Of a stretch of 63,999 bases of DNA, positions 35,769 through 44,731 are shown one piece after another; position 1 is the first letter of the stretch; each line of letters begins with the position of its first letter. Under the pieces are notes generated by a model. The model did not search any database. It saw nothing but the letters and a program-made list of their open reading frames with translations, and was not told the DNA's origin. Where the stretch lies: the NCBI RefSeq assembly GCF_030684895.1, contig NZ_JAUXXP010000014.1, positions 1 through 63,999 of the forward strand, in the 5' to 3' direction. The translations under genes and the position numbers were made by a program. Source of the stretch: Pseudomonas sp. Its GTDB lineage: Bacteria > Pseudomonadota > Gammaproteobacteria > Pseudomonadales > Pseudomonadaceae.

Positions 35769-36526
35769 GTCAGCCAAGTGCATTTCAGATGCCCAAACCG
35801 GTGCTGGCCATCGAGGGCCTGACCGTGTCGTTCGATGGTTTCAAGGCGGTGGATGACCTCAACCTGTACATCGACCGCAATGAGGTGCGCGTGGTGATCG
35901 GCCCTAACGGCGCCGGCAAAACCACGGTGCTCGACCTGATCTGCGGTAAGACTAAGGCCACCGCCGGCAGCATCCAGTTCGAGAACCGTGAGCTGACCAA
36001 GATGCGCGAGTTCGACATCGTCCGCGCCGGGGTTGGTCGCAAGTTCCAGAACCCTTCGATCTACGAAAACCTCACGGTGTTCGAGAACCTGGAAATGTCC
36101 TACCCCAAGGGCCGCAAGGTGTTCGGCGCGCTGTTCTTCAAACGCACCGCCGAGGTGATTGCGCGGGTTGAGCAGATCGCGGCGGAAATCATGCTTACCG
36201 ACAACCTCTACCTGCAGGCCGACCTGCTGTCCCACGGGCAGAAGCAGTGGCTGGAGATCGGCATGCTGCTGATGCAGGACCCGGCGCTGCTGATGCTCGA
36301 CGAACCGGTGGCCGGCATGAGCGTTAACGAGCGTATGCAGACCGCCGAGCTGCTCAAGCGCATCAGCAAGGGCCGCTCGGTACTGGTCATTGAGCACGAC
36401 ATGGAGTTTGTCAAAAGCATCGCGCACAAGGTCACCGTGCTGCATCAGGGCAAGGTGCTAGCCGAAGGCAGCATGGAGGCGGTGCAGAGCAACCCGAAAG
36501 TGATTGAGGTGTATCTGGGGCATTGA
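35765..36526 (+). CDS. urtD: Urea/amide ABC transporter ATP-binding protein UrtD
   Basis: A LivG-type ATPase of 253 aa with Walker A GPNGAGKTT, signature LSHGQKQWLEIG (the His variant is usual for UrtD), Walker B LLMLDEPVAGM and switch His in VIEHDMEFV. It pairs with UrtE to energise import. The coding end is followed by a palindromic repeat before urtE, which may affect relative expression of the two ATPases. Confidence 0.95.
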   Translation: MSQPSAFQMPKPVLAIEGLTVSFDGFKAVDDLNLYIDRNEVRVVIGPNGAGKTTVLDLICGKTKATAGSIQFENRELTKMREFDIVRAGVGRKFQNPSIYENLTVFENLEMSYPKGRKVFGALFFKRTAEVIARVEQIAAEIMLTDNLYLQADLLSHGQKQWLEIGMLLMQDPALLMLDEPVAGMSVNERMQTAELLKRISKGRSVLVIEHDMEFVKSIAHKVTVLHQGKVLAEGSMEAVQSNPKVIEVYLGH

Positions 36527-36553
36527 GCCCCAGCGACGAAGGCGTTCAGCCCC

Positions 36554-36621
36554 GTAGCCCGGATGTAATCCGGGATAGGTGCCCGGCATCGAGGCCGATT
36601 CCCGGATTTCATCCGGGCTAC
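36554..36621. repeat. GTAGCCCGGATGTAATCCGGG palindromic repeat inside the importer operon
   Basis: The left part GTAGCCCGGATGTAATCCGGG and right part CCCGGATTTCATCCGGGCTAC are inverted copies around a 26-bp centre. It separates urtD from urtE. Folded in mRNA it would make a long stem and could protect or attenuate the transcript. Confidence 0.8.
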
Positions 36622-36640
36622 GTTCAGTAAGGAGTTTTCC

Positions 36641-37330
36641 ATGTTCCAGATCAGCAATCTTGCCTCCGGCTACGGCCAGAGCCAGATCCTCCATGACCTC
36701 AACCTGAATGTGGCCAAGCGCGAGATCGTCGCGGTGATGGGCCGTAACGGTATGGGTAAGACCACCCTGTTCAAGAGCCTGATGGGCGTGCTGCCGCAGT
36801 GGGGCGGACAGATCAGCGTTGATGGTTGCGATATTTCCAAACTGGAAACCCACCAGCGAGTCGAGAGCGGCATCGCCTACGTGCCCCAAGGGCGGATGAT
36901 CTTCCCCAGCATGACCGTGCTGGAGAATATCCAGACCGGTCTGCCGGCATCGGCCAAGGGCAAGGTGCCGGATGATTTGTATGCGCTGTTCCCGGTGCTG
37001 CAGGAGATGCGCCACCGCAAAGGCGGCAACTTATCTGGCGGTCAGCAACAGCAACTGGCTATCGCTCGCGCACTGGCCACCAACCCCAAAGTGCTGCTGC
37101 TCGATGAACCGACCGAGGGCATCCAGCCGTCGATCATCAAGGACATCGCCCGCACCCTGAAGGAAATTCGTAACCTGCGCGATCTGACCATAGTCGTGTC
37201 CGAGCAGGTGCTGTCGTTCACCATGGAAATCGCAGATCGTTTCCTGGTGATCGAGAAGGGCAAATTCGTGGTCGAGGAGAGCCGCGACAAGGTCGACGAG
37301 GCGACCATCAGCCGTTACCTGTCGGTGTAG
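36641..37330 (+). CDS. urtE: Urea/amide ABC transporter ATP-binding protein UrtE
   Basis: A LivF-type ATPase of 229 aa with Walker A GRNGMGKTT, the UrtE-type QGRMIFPSMTVLENI, signature LSGGQQQQLAIARAL and Walker B LLLDEPTEGIQPSII. ATG 36641 has AAGGAG about eight bases before it. It is the last gene of the transporter set. A second palindromic repeat and then the fmdA promoter region follow. Confidence 0.95.
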   Translation: MFQISNLASGYGQSQILHDLNLNVAKREIVAVMGRNGMGKTTLFKSLMGVLPQWGGQISVDGCDISKLETHQRVESGIAYVPQGRMIFPSMTVLENIQTGLPASAKGKVPDDLYALFPVLQEMRHRKGGNLSGGQQQQLAIARALATNPKVLLLDEPTEGIQPSIIKDIARTLKEIRNLRDLTIVVSEQVLSFTMEIADRFLVIEKGKFVVEESRDKVDEATISRYLSV

Positions 37331-37342
37331 CGATGTGCCCCT

Positions 37343-37402
37343 GTAGCCCGGATGTAATCCGGGGGTGGATGTTGAATCTGCCCCGGATTACCTCCGCGCT
37401 AC
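37343..37402. repeat. GTAGCCCGGATGTAATCCGGG palindromic repeat after urtE
   Basis: The left arm GTAGCCCGGATGTAATCCGGG faces the right arm CCCCGGATTACCTCCGCGCTAC. It is the same family as the copy at 36554, 720 bp upstream. It lies between urtE and the fmdA promoter region and could act as a terminator-like hairpin. Confidence 0.78.
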
Positions 37403-37506
37403 GGATTGGATTTCCCGTTTTACGGTCGGCGTGTTCTCCATGCGTCGGCCGCTTTTTTGTGCCTGACGAAAATTCTCGTAAGCCTCGTGGTTACTGCGCT
37501 TTGGCA

Positions 37507-37522
37507 TACGTCATCCGACGTA
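37507..37522 (+). promoter_or_regulatory. Inverted-repeat operator upstream of fmdA
   Basis: TACGTCATCCGACGTA has a 6-bp inverted repeat around 4 bp. It shares its first seven bases and last six bases with the site at 32196-32211 before urtA. It lies 85-104 bp before the fmdA start, which suits an activator site upstream of a promoter. Confidence 0.65.
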
Positions 37523-37610
37523 TTTGCGGTTTTTCCTGGCCGTTGAAAACTAGCGGCGTACCCCGGCGCGACAGCGCCATGCCCCCCTCAATGGTCCCAG
37601 GAGCTTTGTC

Positions 37611-38840
37611 ATGACCGAAACGCTGATCAAGGTCGACCTTAATCAACCTGCTACCGAAAACGAGCAGATCCACAACCGCTGGCACCCGGACATTCCGATG
37701 GCCTGTTGGGTCAAACCAGGTGACGACTTCATCCTCGAAACCTACGACTGGACCGCCGGTGCGATCAAGAACAATGACGACGCCAGCGATGTGCGCGACG
37801 TGGATCTGTCCACTGTGCACTACCTGTCCGGCCCGGTGGGCGTACACGGCGCCGAGCCGGGCGACCTGTTGGTGGTCGACCTGCTCGACATCGGCGCGAT
37901 GCCCGATTCGCAGTGGGGCTTCAATGGCTTCTTCTCGCGGCAGAACGGCGGGGGTTTTCTGACCGACCACTTCCCGATGGCGCAGAAGGCCATCTGGGAT
38001 TTCAAAGGCATGTTTACCAGCAGCCGACACATTCCCGGGGTTAACTTCGCCGGGTTGATTCATCCCGGCCTGATTGGCTGCCTGCCGGACCATAAGATGC
38101 TCGCCGACTGGAACAAGCGCGAGCAGGAACTGATCGACACCGACCCGCACCGCGTGCCGGCCTTGGCTAACCCTCCGATGGCGCCGACTGCACATATGGG
38201 CAAAATGAAGGGCGAGGCTCGTGACTTGGCCGCGTTGACCGGTGCGCGTACCGTGCCACCGCGTGAGCATGGCGGTAACTGCGACATCAAGGACCTGTCG
38301 CGCGGCTCGAAGATCTTCTTCCCGGTGTATGTGAATGGCGCCGGTCTATCGGTGGGCGATCTGCACTTCAGCCAGGGCGATGGCGAGATTACCTTCTGCG
38401 GCGCCATCGAGATGGCCGGCTGGGTGCATATGAAGGTCGAGCTGATCAAAGGCGGAATGGCCAAGTACGGGATCAAGAACCCGGTGTTCAAACCCAGCCC
38501 GATCACCCCGAACTACAAAAATTATTTGATCTTCGAAGGCATCTCGGTGGACGAGGCCGGCAAGCAGCATTACCTGGACGTTAACGTCGCTTACAAGCAG
38601 GCCTGCCTCAACGCCATCAACTACCTGACCAAGTTTGGCTATTCGCCGGCCCAGGGTTATGCGCTGCTTGGTTCGGCGCCGGTGCAGGGGCATATCAGCG
38701 GTATCGTCGATGTACCCAACGCCTGCGCCACCCTGTGGTTGCCGACGGAGATCTTCGAGTTCGATATCAACCCCAACGCCAACGGCCCGACCAAGTTCCT
38801 CGACGGCAGCATCGACTTGCCTATCGCCCCGGATAAGTAA
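37611..38840 (+). CDS. fmdA: Formamidase / acetamidase FmdA
   Basis: A 409-aa member of the acetamidase/formamidase family, which hydrolyses formamide (and to lesser degrees other short amides) to ammonia and the carboxylate in the cytoplasm. The N-terminus opens NRWHPDIPMACWVKPGDDF; VHYLSGPVGVHGAEPGD, the REHGGNCDIKDLSRGSKIFFPVY block and LHFSQGDGEITFCGAIEM are characteristic. The length agrees with the Methylophilus FmdA. AGGAG lies eight bases before the ATG. Together with the UrtABCDE importer and fmdB it makes a short-amide nitrogen acquisition unit. No urease gene is nearby, so hydrolysis of urea itself is not supported. Confidence 0.95.
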   Translation: MTETLIKVDLNQPATENEQIHNRWHPDIPMACWVKPGDDFILETYDWTAGAIKNNDDASDVRDVDLSTVHYLSGPVGVHGAEPGDLLVVDLLDIGAMPDSQWGFNGFFSRQNGGGFLTDHFPMAQKAIWDFKGMFTSSRHIPGVNFAGLIHPGLIGCLPDHKMLADWNKREQELIDTDPHRVPALANPPMAPTAHMGKMKGEARDLAALTGARTVPPREHGGNCDIKDLSRGSKIFFPVYVNGAGLSVGDLHFSQGDGEITFCGAIEMAGWVHMKVELIKGGMAKYGIKNPVFKPSPITPNYKNYLIFEGISVDEAGKQHYLDVNVAYKQACLNAINYLTKFGYSPAQGYALLGSAPVQGHISGIVDVPNACATLWLPTEIFEFDINPNANGPTKFLDGSIDLPIAPDK

Positions 38841-38849
38841 GCCGACTTA

Positions 38850-38875
38850 CCCCTCTCTCCTCTGCGGGAGAGGGG
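38850..38875. repeat. CCCCTCTC / GAGAGGGG hairpin repeat
   Basis: CCCCTCTC (38850-38857) pairs with GAGAGGGG (38868-38875). It lies between fmdA and fmdB. Two related hairpins flank the sequence after the DUF559 gene 1.6-1.75 kb away. Confidence 0.7.
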
Positions 38876-38906
38876 TTGCTGTGCCTGTGCTGATAAGGAG
38901 CCTGCC

Positions 38907-39254
38907 ATGCCGATCTATGAATACGACTGCGCCACCTGTGGCGACTTTACTCAGCTGCGGCCCATGGCTGAGCGCGACCAACCCTGCGGCTGCCCCTGGT
39001 GTGGTGGCGACAGTGTGCGGGTGATCCTCAGCGCGCCGAGCCTGGCGACTATGGCCGGCAGCCAGCGTGCGGCCATTGCGGCCAACGAGCGCAGCGCCAA
39101 CGCGCCGCAAACGGTTGAGGAGTACGCGCAGAGTCGCAAACATCCGAAAGGTTGCGGCTGCTGCACCCCAAATAAACCGCTGGCGCCAACCAAGGCCAAC
39201 CCCCATGCGCTAAAGACCAAACCCAGCGCCCGGCCGTGGATGATCAGCCACTGA
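38907..39254 (+). CDS. fmdB: FmdB-type zinc-ribbon protein
   Basis: A 115-aa protein with the FmdB zinc ribbon at the N-terminus, MPIYEYDCATCG...CPWCGG, four Cys plus an extra CGC. A helical linker follows, then a second cysteine cluster, GCGCCTP, and a basic C-terminus. FmdB is named as a putative regulator from the Methylophilus formamide cluster, but its mechanism is unknown. It follows fmdA by 66 bp, with a GATAAGGAG ribosome-binding site before the ATG, and is very likely in the same transcript. Confidence 0.9.
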   Translation: MPIYEYDCATCGDFTQLRPMAERDQPCGCPWCGGDSVRVILSAPSLATMAGSQRAAIAANERSANAPQTVEEYAQSRKHPKGCGCCTPNKPLAPTKANPHALKTKPSARPWMISH

Positions 39255-39263
39255 GGCTGTCGC

Positions 39264-40049
39264 TCAGGCAGGCGCCCAGCCAAACAACTCTGCTGCGTTA
39301 CGGCTGCTGGCGCTGGCCAGCTCGTCGGCGCTGATGCCGCGTAACTCGGCCAGGGCTGTGCAGATATCTGGCAGGTATTCCGGGCTGTTGCGTTGGCTGG
39401 GGTGCATGGCGGGGGCCATGTCGGGCGAGTCGGTTTCCAGCACGATGGCATCCAGTGGCAGTTGCGCCACCACCTTGCGCAGGCGCAAGGCCTGCGGCCA
39501 GGTCGGTGCGCCGCCCAGGCCGAGTTTGAAACCGAGCTTGAGGTATTCGCGCGCTTCCTCGTAGCTGCCGGCGAAGGCATGGATGATGCCGCCCCGCGCT
39601 GGCTTGAGACGTTTCAGCGTGGCGATGGTCGCCGCATGGGCGCGGCGTACGTGCAGCAGGGCGGGCAGCTCGAACTCTATGGCCAGTTTGAGCTGCGCCT
39701 CGAACAGCTGTTGCTGCTGCGCGCGATCCAGCTGTTCGAGAAAGTAGTCCAGGCCAATCTCGCCCACCGCGCAGAGCTTGGAGTGGCCTGCGCAGCGTGC
39801 CAGCCAATCATGCAGTTCGCTCAGGTGCTCGGGGTGGTGTTCATCCAGGTAAACCGGGTGCAGGCCGAAGGCGGCGTACAGCCTGTCTTCGGCCTCTACC
39901 AGATCCCATACCCGCTGCCAGTTGGCCTGATGCACACCCAGCACCACCAGCCGCTCGACGCCCAGATCGCGGCAGCGGGCCAGCAGCTCGCGGCGATCAG
40001 CGTCGAAGTCGGGGAAGTCCAGGTGGGTGTGGGTGTCAATCAGGTGCAT
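39264..40049 (-). CDS. TatD family metal-dependent hydrolase
   Basis: A 261-aa TIM-barrel hydrolase of the TatD/YcfH/YjjV group, which are metal-dependent 3'-5' DNA exonucleases or deoxyribonucleases. Metal-ligand motifs: IDTHTHLDFPDFD (HxH), GEIGLDYF (Glu), a His in LLHVRRAH, IIHAFAGSYEEA and ETDSPDMAP (Asp). Which subgroup it belongs to cannot be settled here. It is convergent with fmdB (9 bp between stops) and has no operon partner. Confidence 0.92.
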   Translation of the reverse strand: MHLIDTHTHLDFPDFDADRRELLARCRDLGVERLVVLGVHQANWQRVWDLVEAEDRLYAAFGLHPVYLDEHHPEHLSELHDWLARCAGHSKLCAVGEIGLDYFLEQLDRAQQQQLFEAQLKLAIEFELPALLHVRRAHAATIATLKRLKPARGGIIHAFAGSYEEAREYLKLGFKLGLGGAPTWPQALRLRKVVAQLPLDAIVLETDSPDMAPAMHPSQRNSPEYLPDICTALAELRGISADELASASSRNAAELFGWAPA

Positions 40050-40098
40050 GGTCTAGTGTTTGCTCAAACAGTGGTCTTTGCAGGGAGCAGGGTAGCTT

Positions 40099-40485
40099 AT
40101 GGGCGGGCTGATGAGGGAGCGTGCCAGAGCGTTGCGGCGTGAGATGACCGAGGCAGAGCGGTGTCTTTGGTATCAACTGCGCGCCCATCGCTTCATGGGG
40201 CTGAAGTTCAAGCGGCAGAAGCCGCTAGGTTCTTACATTGTTGATTTCGTTTGCTTGGAGATAGGTCTGATCATTGAGCTGGATGGTGGTCAGCATGCAG
40301 AGCAATTGGCTTATGACCAGCGGCGCGACTGTTGGCTCAAAGAGCAGGGATTTACTGTGCTGCGTTTTTGGAACCATGAAATGCTGCAGCAGACGGATGC
40401 TGTGCTTGAGCGATTACGTTTGTGGGTGGAGCAAAAGCAACCCTCTCCCCCAGCCCCTCTCCCGCAAACGGGCGAGGGGAGCTGA
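40099..40485 (+). CDS. DUF559 (Vsr-like) endonuclease-fold protein
   Basis: A 128-aa protein of the DUF559 family, related to very-short-patch repair and other PD-(D/E)xK-like nucleases. The conserved elements are ARALRREMTEAERCLWYQLR, IVDFVC, IELDGGQHAEQLAYD (acidic active-site region) and GFTVLRFWNHE. Its cellular role is unknown. The last 16 codons (PSPPAPLPQTGEGS) are formed by a hairpin repeat, so the C-terminus has been extended or replaced by repeat sequence. The start is ATG 40099, after an AGGG; MRERA at 40111 is an alternative. It is surrounded by repeats and may be a mobile passenger gene. Confidence 0.85.
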   Translation: MGGLMRERARALRREMTEAERCLWYQLRAHRFMGLKFKRQKPLGSYIVDFVCLEIGLIIELDGGQHAEQLAYDQRRDCWLKEQGFTVLRFWNHEMLQQTDAVLERLRLWVEQKQPSPPAPLPQTGEGS

Positions 40486-40603
40486 CCGCGTTGATTTGGG
40501 AGGGGATGCATGACGCAAAATCGCTTGTCGCCAACGCACGTGAGATAGGCTGCAGATCGACGGCTTGCCGCGTTCGGCTCCCTCTCCCGCAGGCGGGAGA
40601 GGG
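40454..40603. repeat. Two CCCTCTCCCGC hairpin repeats
   Basis: Copy 1 is CCCCTC...GAGGGG with inner CCCG/CGGG (40454-40479), inside the DUF559 gene's 3' end. Copy 2 is a perfect 11-bp stem CCCTCTCCCGC/GCGGGAGAGGG (40580-40603). The stretch between the DUF559 stop and prfC (about 140 bp) holds no gene. Copy 2 lies just past the prfC stop and may act as its terminator, although a T-run is missing. Confidence 0.75.
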
Positions 40604-40624
40604 TTGGGGAGAGGGTGGTGCGGT

Positions 40625-42208
<1,584 letters not shown>

Positions 42209-42366
42209 TGTGCGGGAACCCGTCGACTGAATAGTCGGTCTGTCAAAAAAGGCGGCGATTATAACGGTAAACGTCGGTCAGCGCGGCGACCTGTAGTCAG
42301 AGCGCAAAACCACGGTTTTTCCGCGCTTTGTGCAGCATTCCTGACGTTTTGTTTTGAATATAAAAC

Positions 42367-42421
42367 GATCAATCAATAAGGCGACAAAGGGGGTCAAAAG
42401 CACGGCATTTTTTGATTGATC
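42367..42421. promoter_or_regulatory. 10-bp inverted repeat in the prfC-speC region
   Basis: GATCAATCAA (42367-42376) and TTGATTGATC (42412-42421) are perfect inverted copies separated by 35 bp. A T-run (TTTTTT) overlaps the right arm. It could be a looping operator or a long stem in RNA. Nothing else identifies it. Confidence 0.45.
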
Positions 42422-42442
42422 TCAGCCCCCCATGGCCCTAAA

Positions 42443-42640
42443 GTTCGCGCCCGAACGTCCATGCTGGCAACGATCCATCCGGCTCAAGTACTGACGACGA
42501 GAGACCCTTGGGGTACTCGGCGACATGCCTTGGGAAGTAGGCGAACCAAAGTGGGGAAACTGATCAGACGTTCGGCTCGCGTGGTTTAACCGCCGAGCAT
42601 CCCTAAATGGTGGGTAAGCGACTGCTGTGCAGCGCTTGCC
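42443..42640 (+). promoter_or_regulatory. Structured leader upstream of speC (candidate cis-regulatory RNA)
   Basis: About 240 bp before speC can form several helices. There is a GTTCG/CGAAC hairpin (42443-42456). Competing with it is a long-range pairing CGAACGT (42452-42458) with ACGTTCG (42568-42574). There is also a GCTCG/CGAGC stem (42575-42598), and a 12-bp stem GGTAAGCG-CTGC / GCAG-CGCTTGCC (42613-42640). The first two pairings share bases and exclude each other, a switch-like pattern. Short open frames (from ATG 42432, 20 codons, and ATG 42461, 42 codons) occur but lack ribosome-binding sites. I know of no named RNA family here. Confidence 0.35.
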
Positions 42641-42685
42641 TGACTGAAAGCGTTTTAACTGGTTCCGCCAACTGGAGTCCCAAGC

Positions 42686-43849
42686 ATGTCGATCAAGGTC
42701 GAAGACTACTACGCACCCGCTACTTTTCAGCGCATGAAGGCGTTCGCTGACACCCAGGAAACCCCGTTCGTGGTGATCGATACCGCGATCATCAGCCAGG
42801 CCTACGATGACCTGCGCGCCGGTTTCGACTTCGCCAAGGTGTATTACGCGGTCAAGGCCAACCCGGCGGTCGAGATCATCGACTTGCTCAAGGAAAAAGG
42901 CTCCAGCTTCGACATCGCCTCGATCTACGAGCTGGACAAGGTGATGGATCGTGGCGTCAGTGCCGACCGTATCAGCTACGGCAACACCATCAAGAAATCC
43001 AAGGACATTCGCTACTTCTATGAGAAGGGCGTGCGCCTGTTCGCCACCGACTCGGAAGCCGACCTGCGCAATATCGCCAAGGCCGCGCCGGGTGCGAAAG
43101 TCTATGTGCGCATCCTCACCGAAGGTTCGACCACGGCCGATTGGCCGCTGTCGCGCAAGTTTGGCTGCCAGACCGACATGGCCATGGACCTGCTGATCCT
43201 TGCCCGTGACCTGGGCCTGGTGCCGTACGGCATCTCCTTCCACGTCGGTTCGCAGCAGCGCGACATCTCGGTATGGGATGCGGCGATTGCCAAGGTCAAG
43301 GTGATCTTCGAGCGCCTGAAAGAAGAAGACGGCATCGTCCTCAAGCTGATCAACATGGGTGGCGGCTTCCCGGCCAACTACATCACCCGCACCAACAGCC
43401 TGGAAACCTACGCCGAGGAAATCATCCGTTTCCTTAAGGAAGACTTCGGCGACGACCTGCCGGAAATCATCCTGGAGCCGGGCCGCTCGCTGATCGCCAA
43501 CGCCGGCATCCTGGTCAGCGAAGTGGTGCTGGTTGCACGCAAGTCGCGTACTGCCGTCGAGCGTTGGGTGTACGTGGACGTGGGCAAGTTCAGCGGCCTG
43601 ATCGAAACCATGGACGAGTCGATCAAGTTCCCGATCTGGACCGAGAAGAAAGGCGAAGTGGAAGAGGTGGTGATCGCTGGCCCAACCTGCGACAGCGCCG
43701 ACATCATGTACGAGAACTACAAATACGGCCTGCCGCTCAACCTGGCTATCGGCGACCGCCTGTACTGGCTGTCTACCGGCGCCTACACCACCAGCTACAG
43801 CGCGGTGGAATTCAACGGCTTCCCGCCGCTGAAGTCGTTCTACCTGTAA
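42686..43849 (+). CDS. speC: Ornithine decarboxylase SpeC (fold-type III)
   Basis: A PLP-dependent decarboxylase that makes putrescine from ornithine in the cytoplasm. This 387-aa protein is of the short, eukaryotic-like fold-type III class. The PLP lysine is in YYAVKANPAVEI, and HVGSQQRD, GGGFPANY and EPGRSLIANAG bind PLP phosphate. GPTCDSADIMYE supplies the catalytic Cys and Asp. A CTGGAGTCCC ribosome-binding site precedes ATG 42686. It follows a long leader and is closed by a strong terminator, so it is monocistronic. I believe this matches the speC position near ampDE in P. aeruginosa, but here the amide cluster and others intervene. Confidence 0.96.
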   Translation: MSIKVEDYYAPATFQRMKAFADTQETPFVVIDTAIISQAYDDLRAGFDFAKVYYAVKANPAVEIIDLLKEKGSSFDIASIYELDKVMDRGVSADRISYGNTIKKSKDIRYFYEKGVRLFATDSEADLRNIAKAAPGAKVYVRILTEGSTTADWPLSRKFGCQTDMAMDLLILARDLGLVPYGISFHVGSQQRDISVWDAAIAKVKVIFERLKEEDGIVLKLINMGGGFPANYITRTNSLETYAEEIIRFLKEDFGDDLPEIILEPGRSLIANAGILVSEVVLVARKSRTAVERWVYVDVGKFSGLIETMDESIKFPIWTEKKGEVEEVVIAGPTCDSADIMYENYKYGLPLNLAIGDRLYWLSTGAYTTSYSAVEFNGFPPLKSFYL

Positions 43850-43872
43850 CGCCTGCGCGTTACCGCTGGCCC

Positions 43873-43909
43873 AACAAGGCGCTCGTGCAAACGAGCGCCT
43901 TGTTTGTTT
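43873..43909 (+). terminator. Terminator of speC
   Basis: AACAAGGCGCTCGT / ACGAGCGCCTTGTT around GCAA, followed by TGTTT. A 14-bp stem, 23 bp past the stop. Confidence 0.9.
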
Positions 43910-44050
43910 CTGCGGGCCATATTTTGCTTTGTCGCTGGCTTGGATCAATGGATTGCGCGCGCGGCGCTGTCATAGTGCGTCTCAGCTATTTAGAATCATT
44001 CGCAGTTGTTTGGCGGTGGGCGCTGAGGCGGCCGGTGAGGAGAGCGAGTC

Positions 44051-44731
44051 ATGATGTTGAGCATTGCCGATGTGCTGACGCCCGAGCAGGTGCGCGAATG
44101 CCGTCAGGCCTTTGAACAGGCCAACTGGCAGGATGGCCGATTGACGGCAGGGCACCAAGCGATCAAGGCCAAGAGCAATCAGCAATTGCTGCAGGATGAT
44201 CCGTTAGCGGTGCAGATTGGCGACTTTATTGTGCAGCGCCTGGGCAACCATCCGCAGTTCGTCTCAGCCGCCTTGCCGCTGAAGGTGTTGCCGCCGCGTT
44301 TCAACCGTTACAGCGGCGGTGGCACCTACGGTAATCATATTGATAACGCGATTTTCAGCGTGCCGGGCACGCCGCATCGGGTGCGCAGTGATCTGTCGGC
44401 CACGCTGTTTTTCAGTGAGCCGGATGAGTACGAGGGTGGCGAACTGGTGGTCGAGGACAGCTACGGCAGCCACCGCGTCAAGCTGCCTGCCGGGCATCTG
44501 GTGCTGTATCCCGGCAGCAGCCTGCACCGGGTTGAGCCGGTGTCCCGGGGGACACGCTATGCGGCGTTCTTCTGGATTCAGAGCCTGGTGCGCGATGACA
44601 CCCAGCGCAGCCTATTGCTGGAGCTGGATCGGGCGATTCAGGCGCTGACCCTTGAGGTGCCGGAGAGTGCCGAGCTGGCGCGTTTGACCGGGGTTTATCA
44701 CAACCTGCTGCGCCAGTGGGCCAATACATGA
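44051..44731 (+). CDS. piuC: Fe(II)/2-oxoglutarate-dependent hydroxylase PiuC (PKHD type)
   Basis: A 226-aa PKHD-type dioxygenase. The iron ligands are in GNHIDNAIF (HxD) and in the distal [17 protein letters not shown] (His), and the Arg of that segment binds 2-oxoglutarate. [11 protein letters not shown] is a further family block. PiuC is encoded beside the TonB receptor PiuA in Pseudomonas and is iron-regulated; its substrate is not established. GAGGAG precedes ATG 44051. The stop overlaps the start of the next gene (ATGA). Confidence 0.94.
   Translation: MMLSIADVLTPEQVRECRQAFEQANWQDGRLTAGHQAIKAKSNQQLLQDDPLAVQIGDFIVQRLGNHPQFVSAALPLKVLPPRFNRYSGGGTYGNHIDNAIFSVPGTPHRVRSDLSATLFFSEPDEYEGGELVVEDSYGSHRVKLPAGHLVLYPGSSLHRVEPVSRGTRYAAFFWIQSLVRDDTQRSLLLELDRAIQALTLEVPESAELARLTGVYHNLLRQWANT

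Noticed and set aside
42432..42589. Short upstream open frames (20 and 42 codons) in the speC leader as regulatory leader peptides
   Set aside because: Neither has a ribosome-binding site and neither resembles a known leader peptide such as SpeFL. They are mentioned only as part of the structured leader.
42422..43948. 508-codon open frame on the minus strand opposite speC
   Set aside because: It is the mirror frame of a highly GC-biased, certain gene (speC). It has no ribosome-binding site or domain and extends across the speC leader and terminator.
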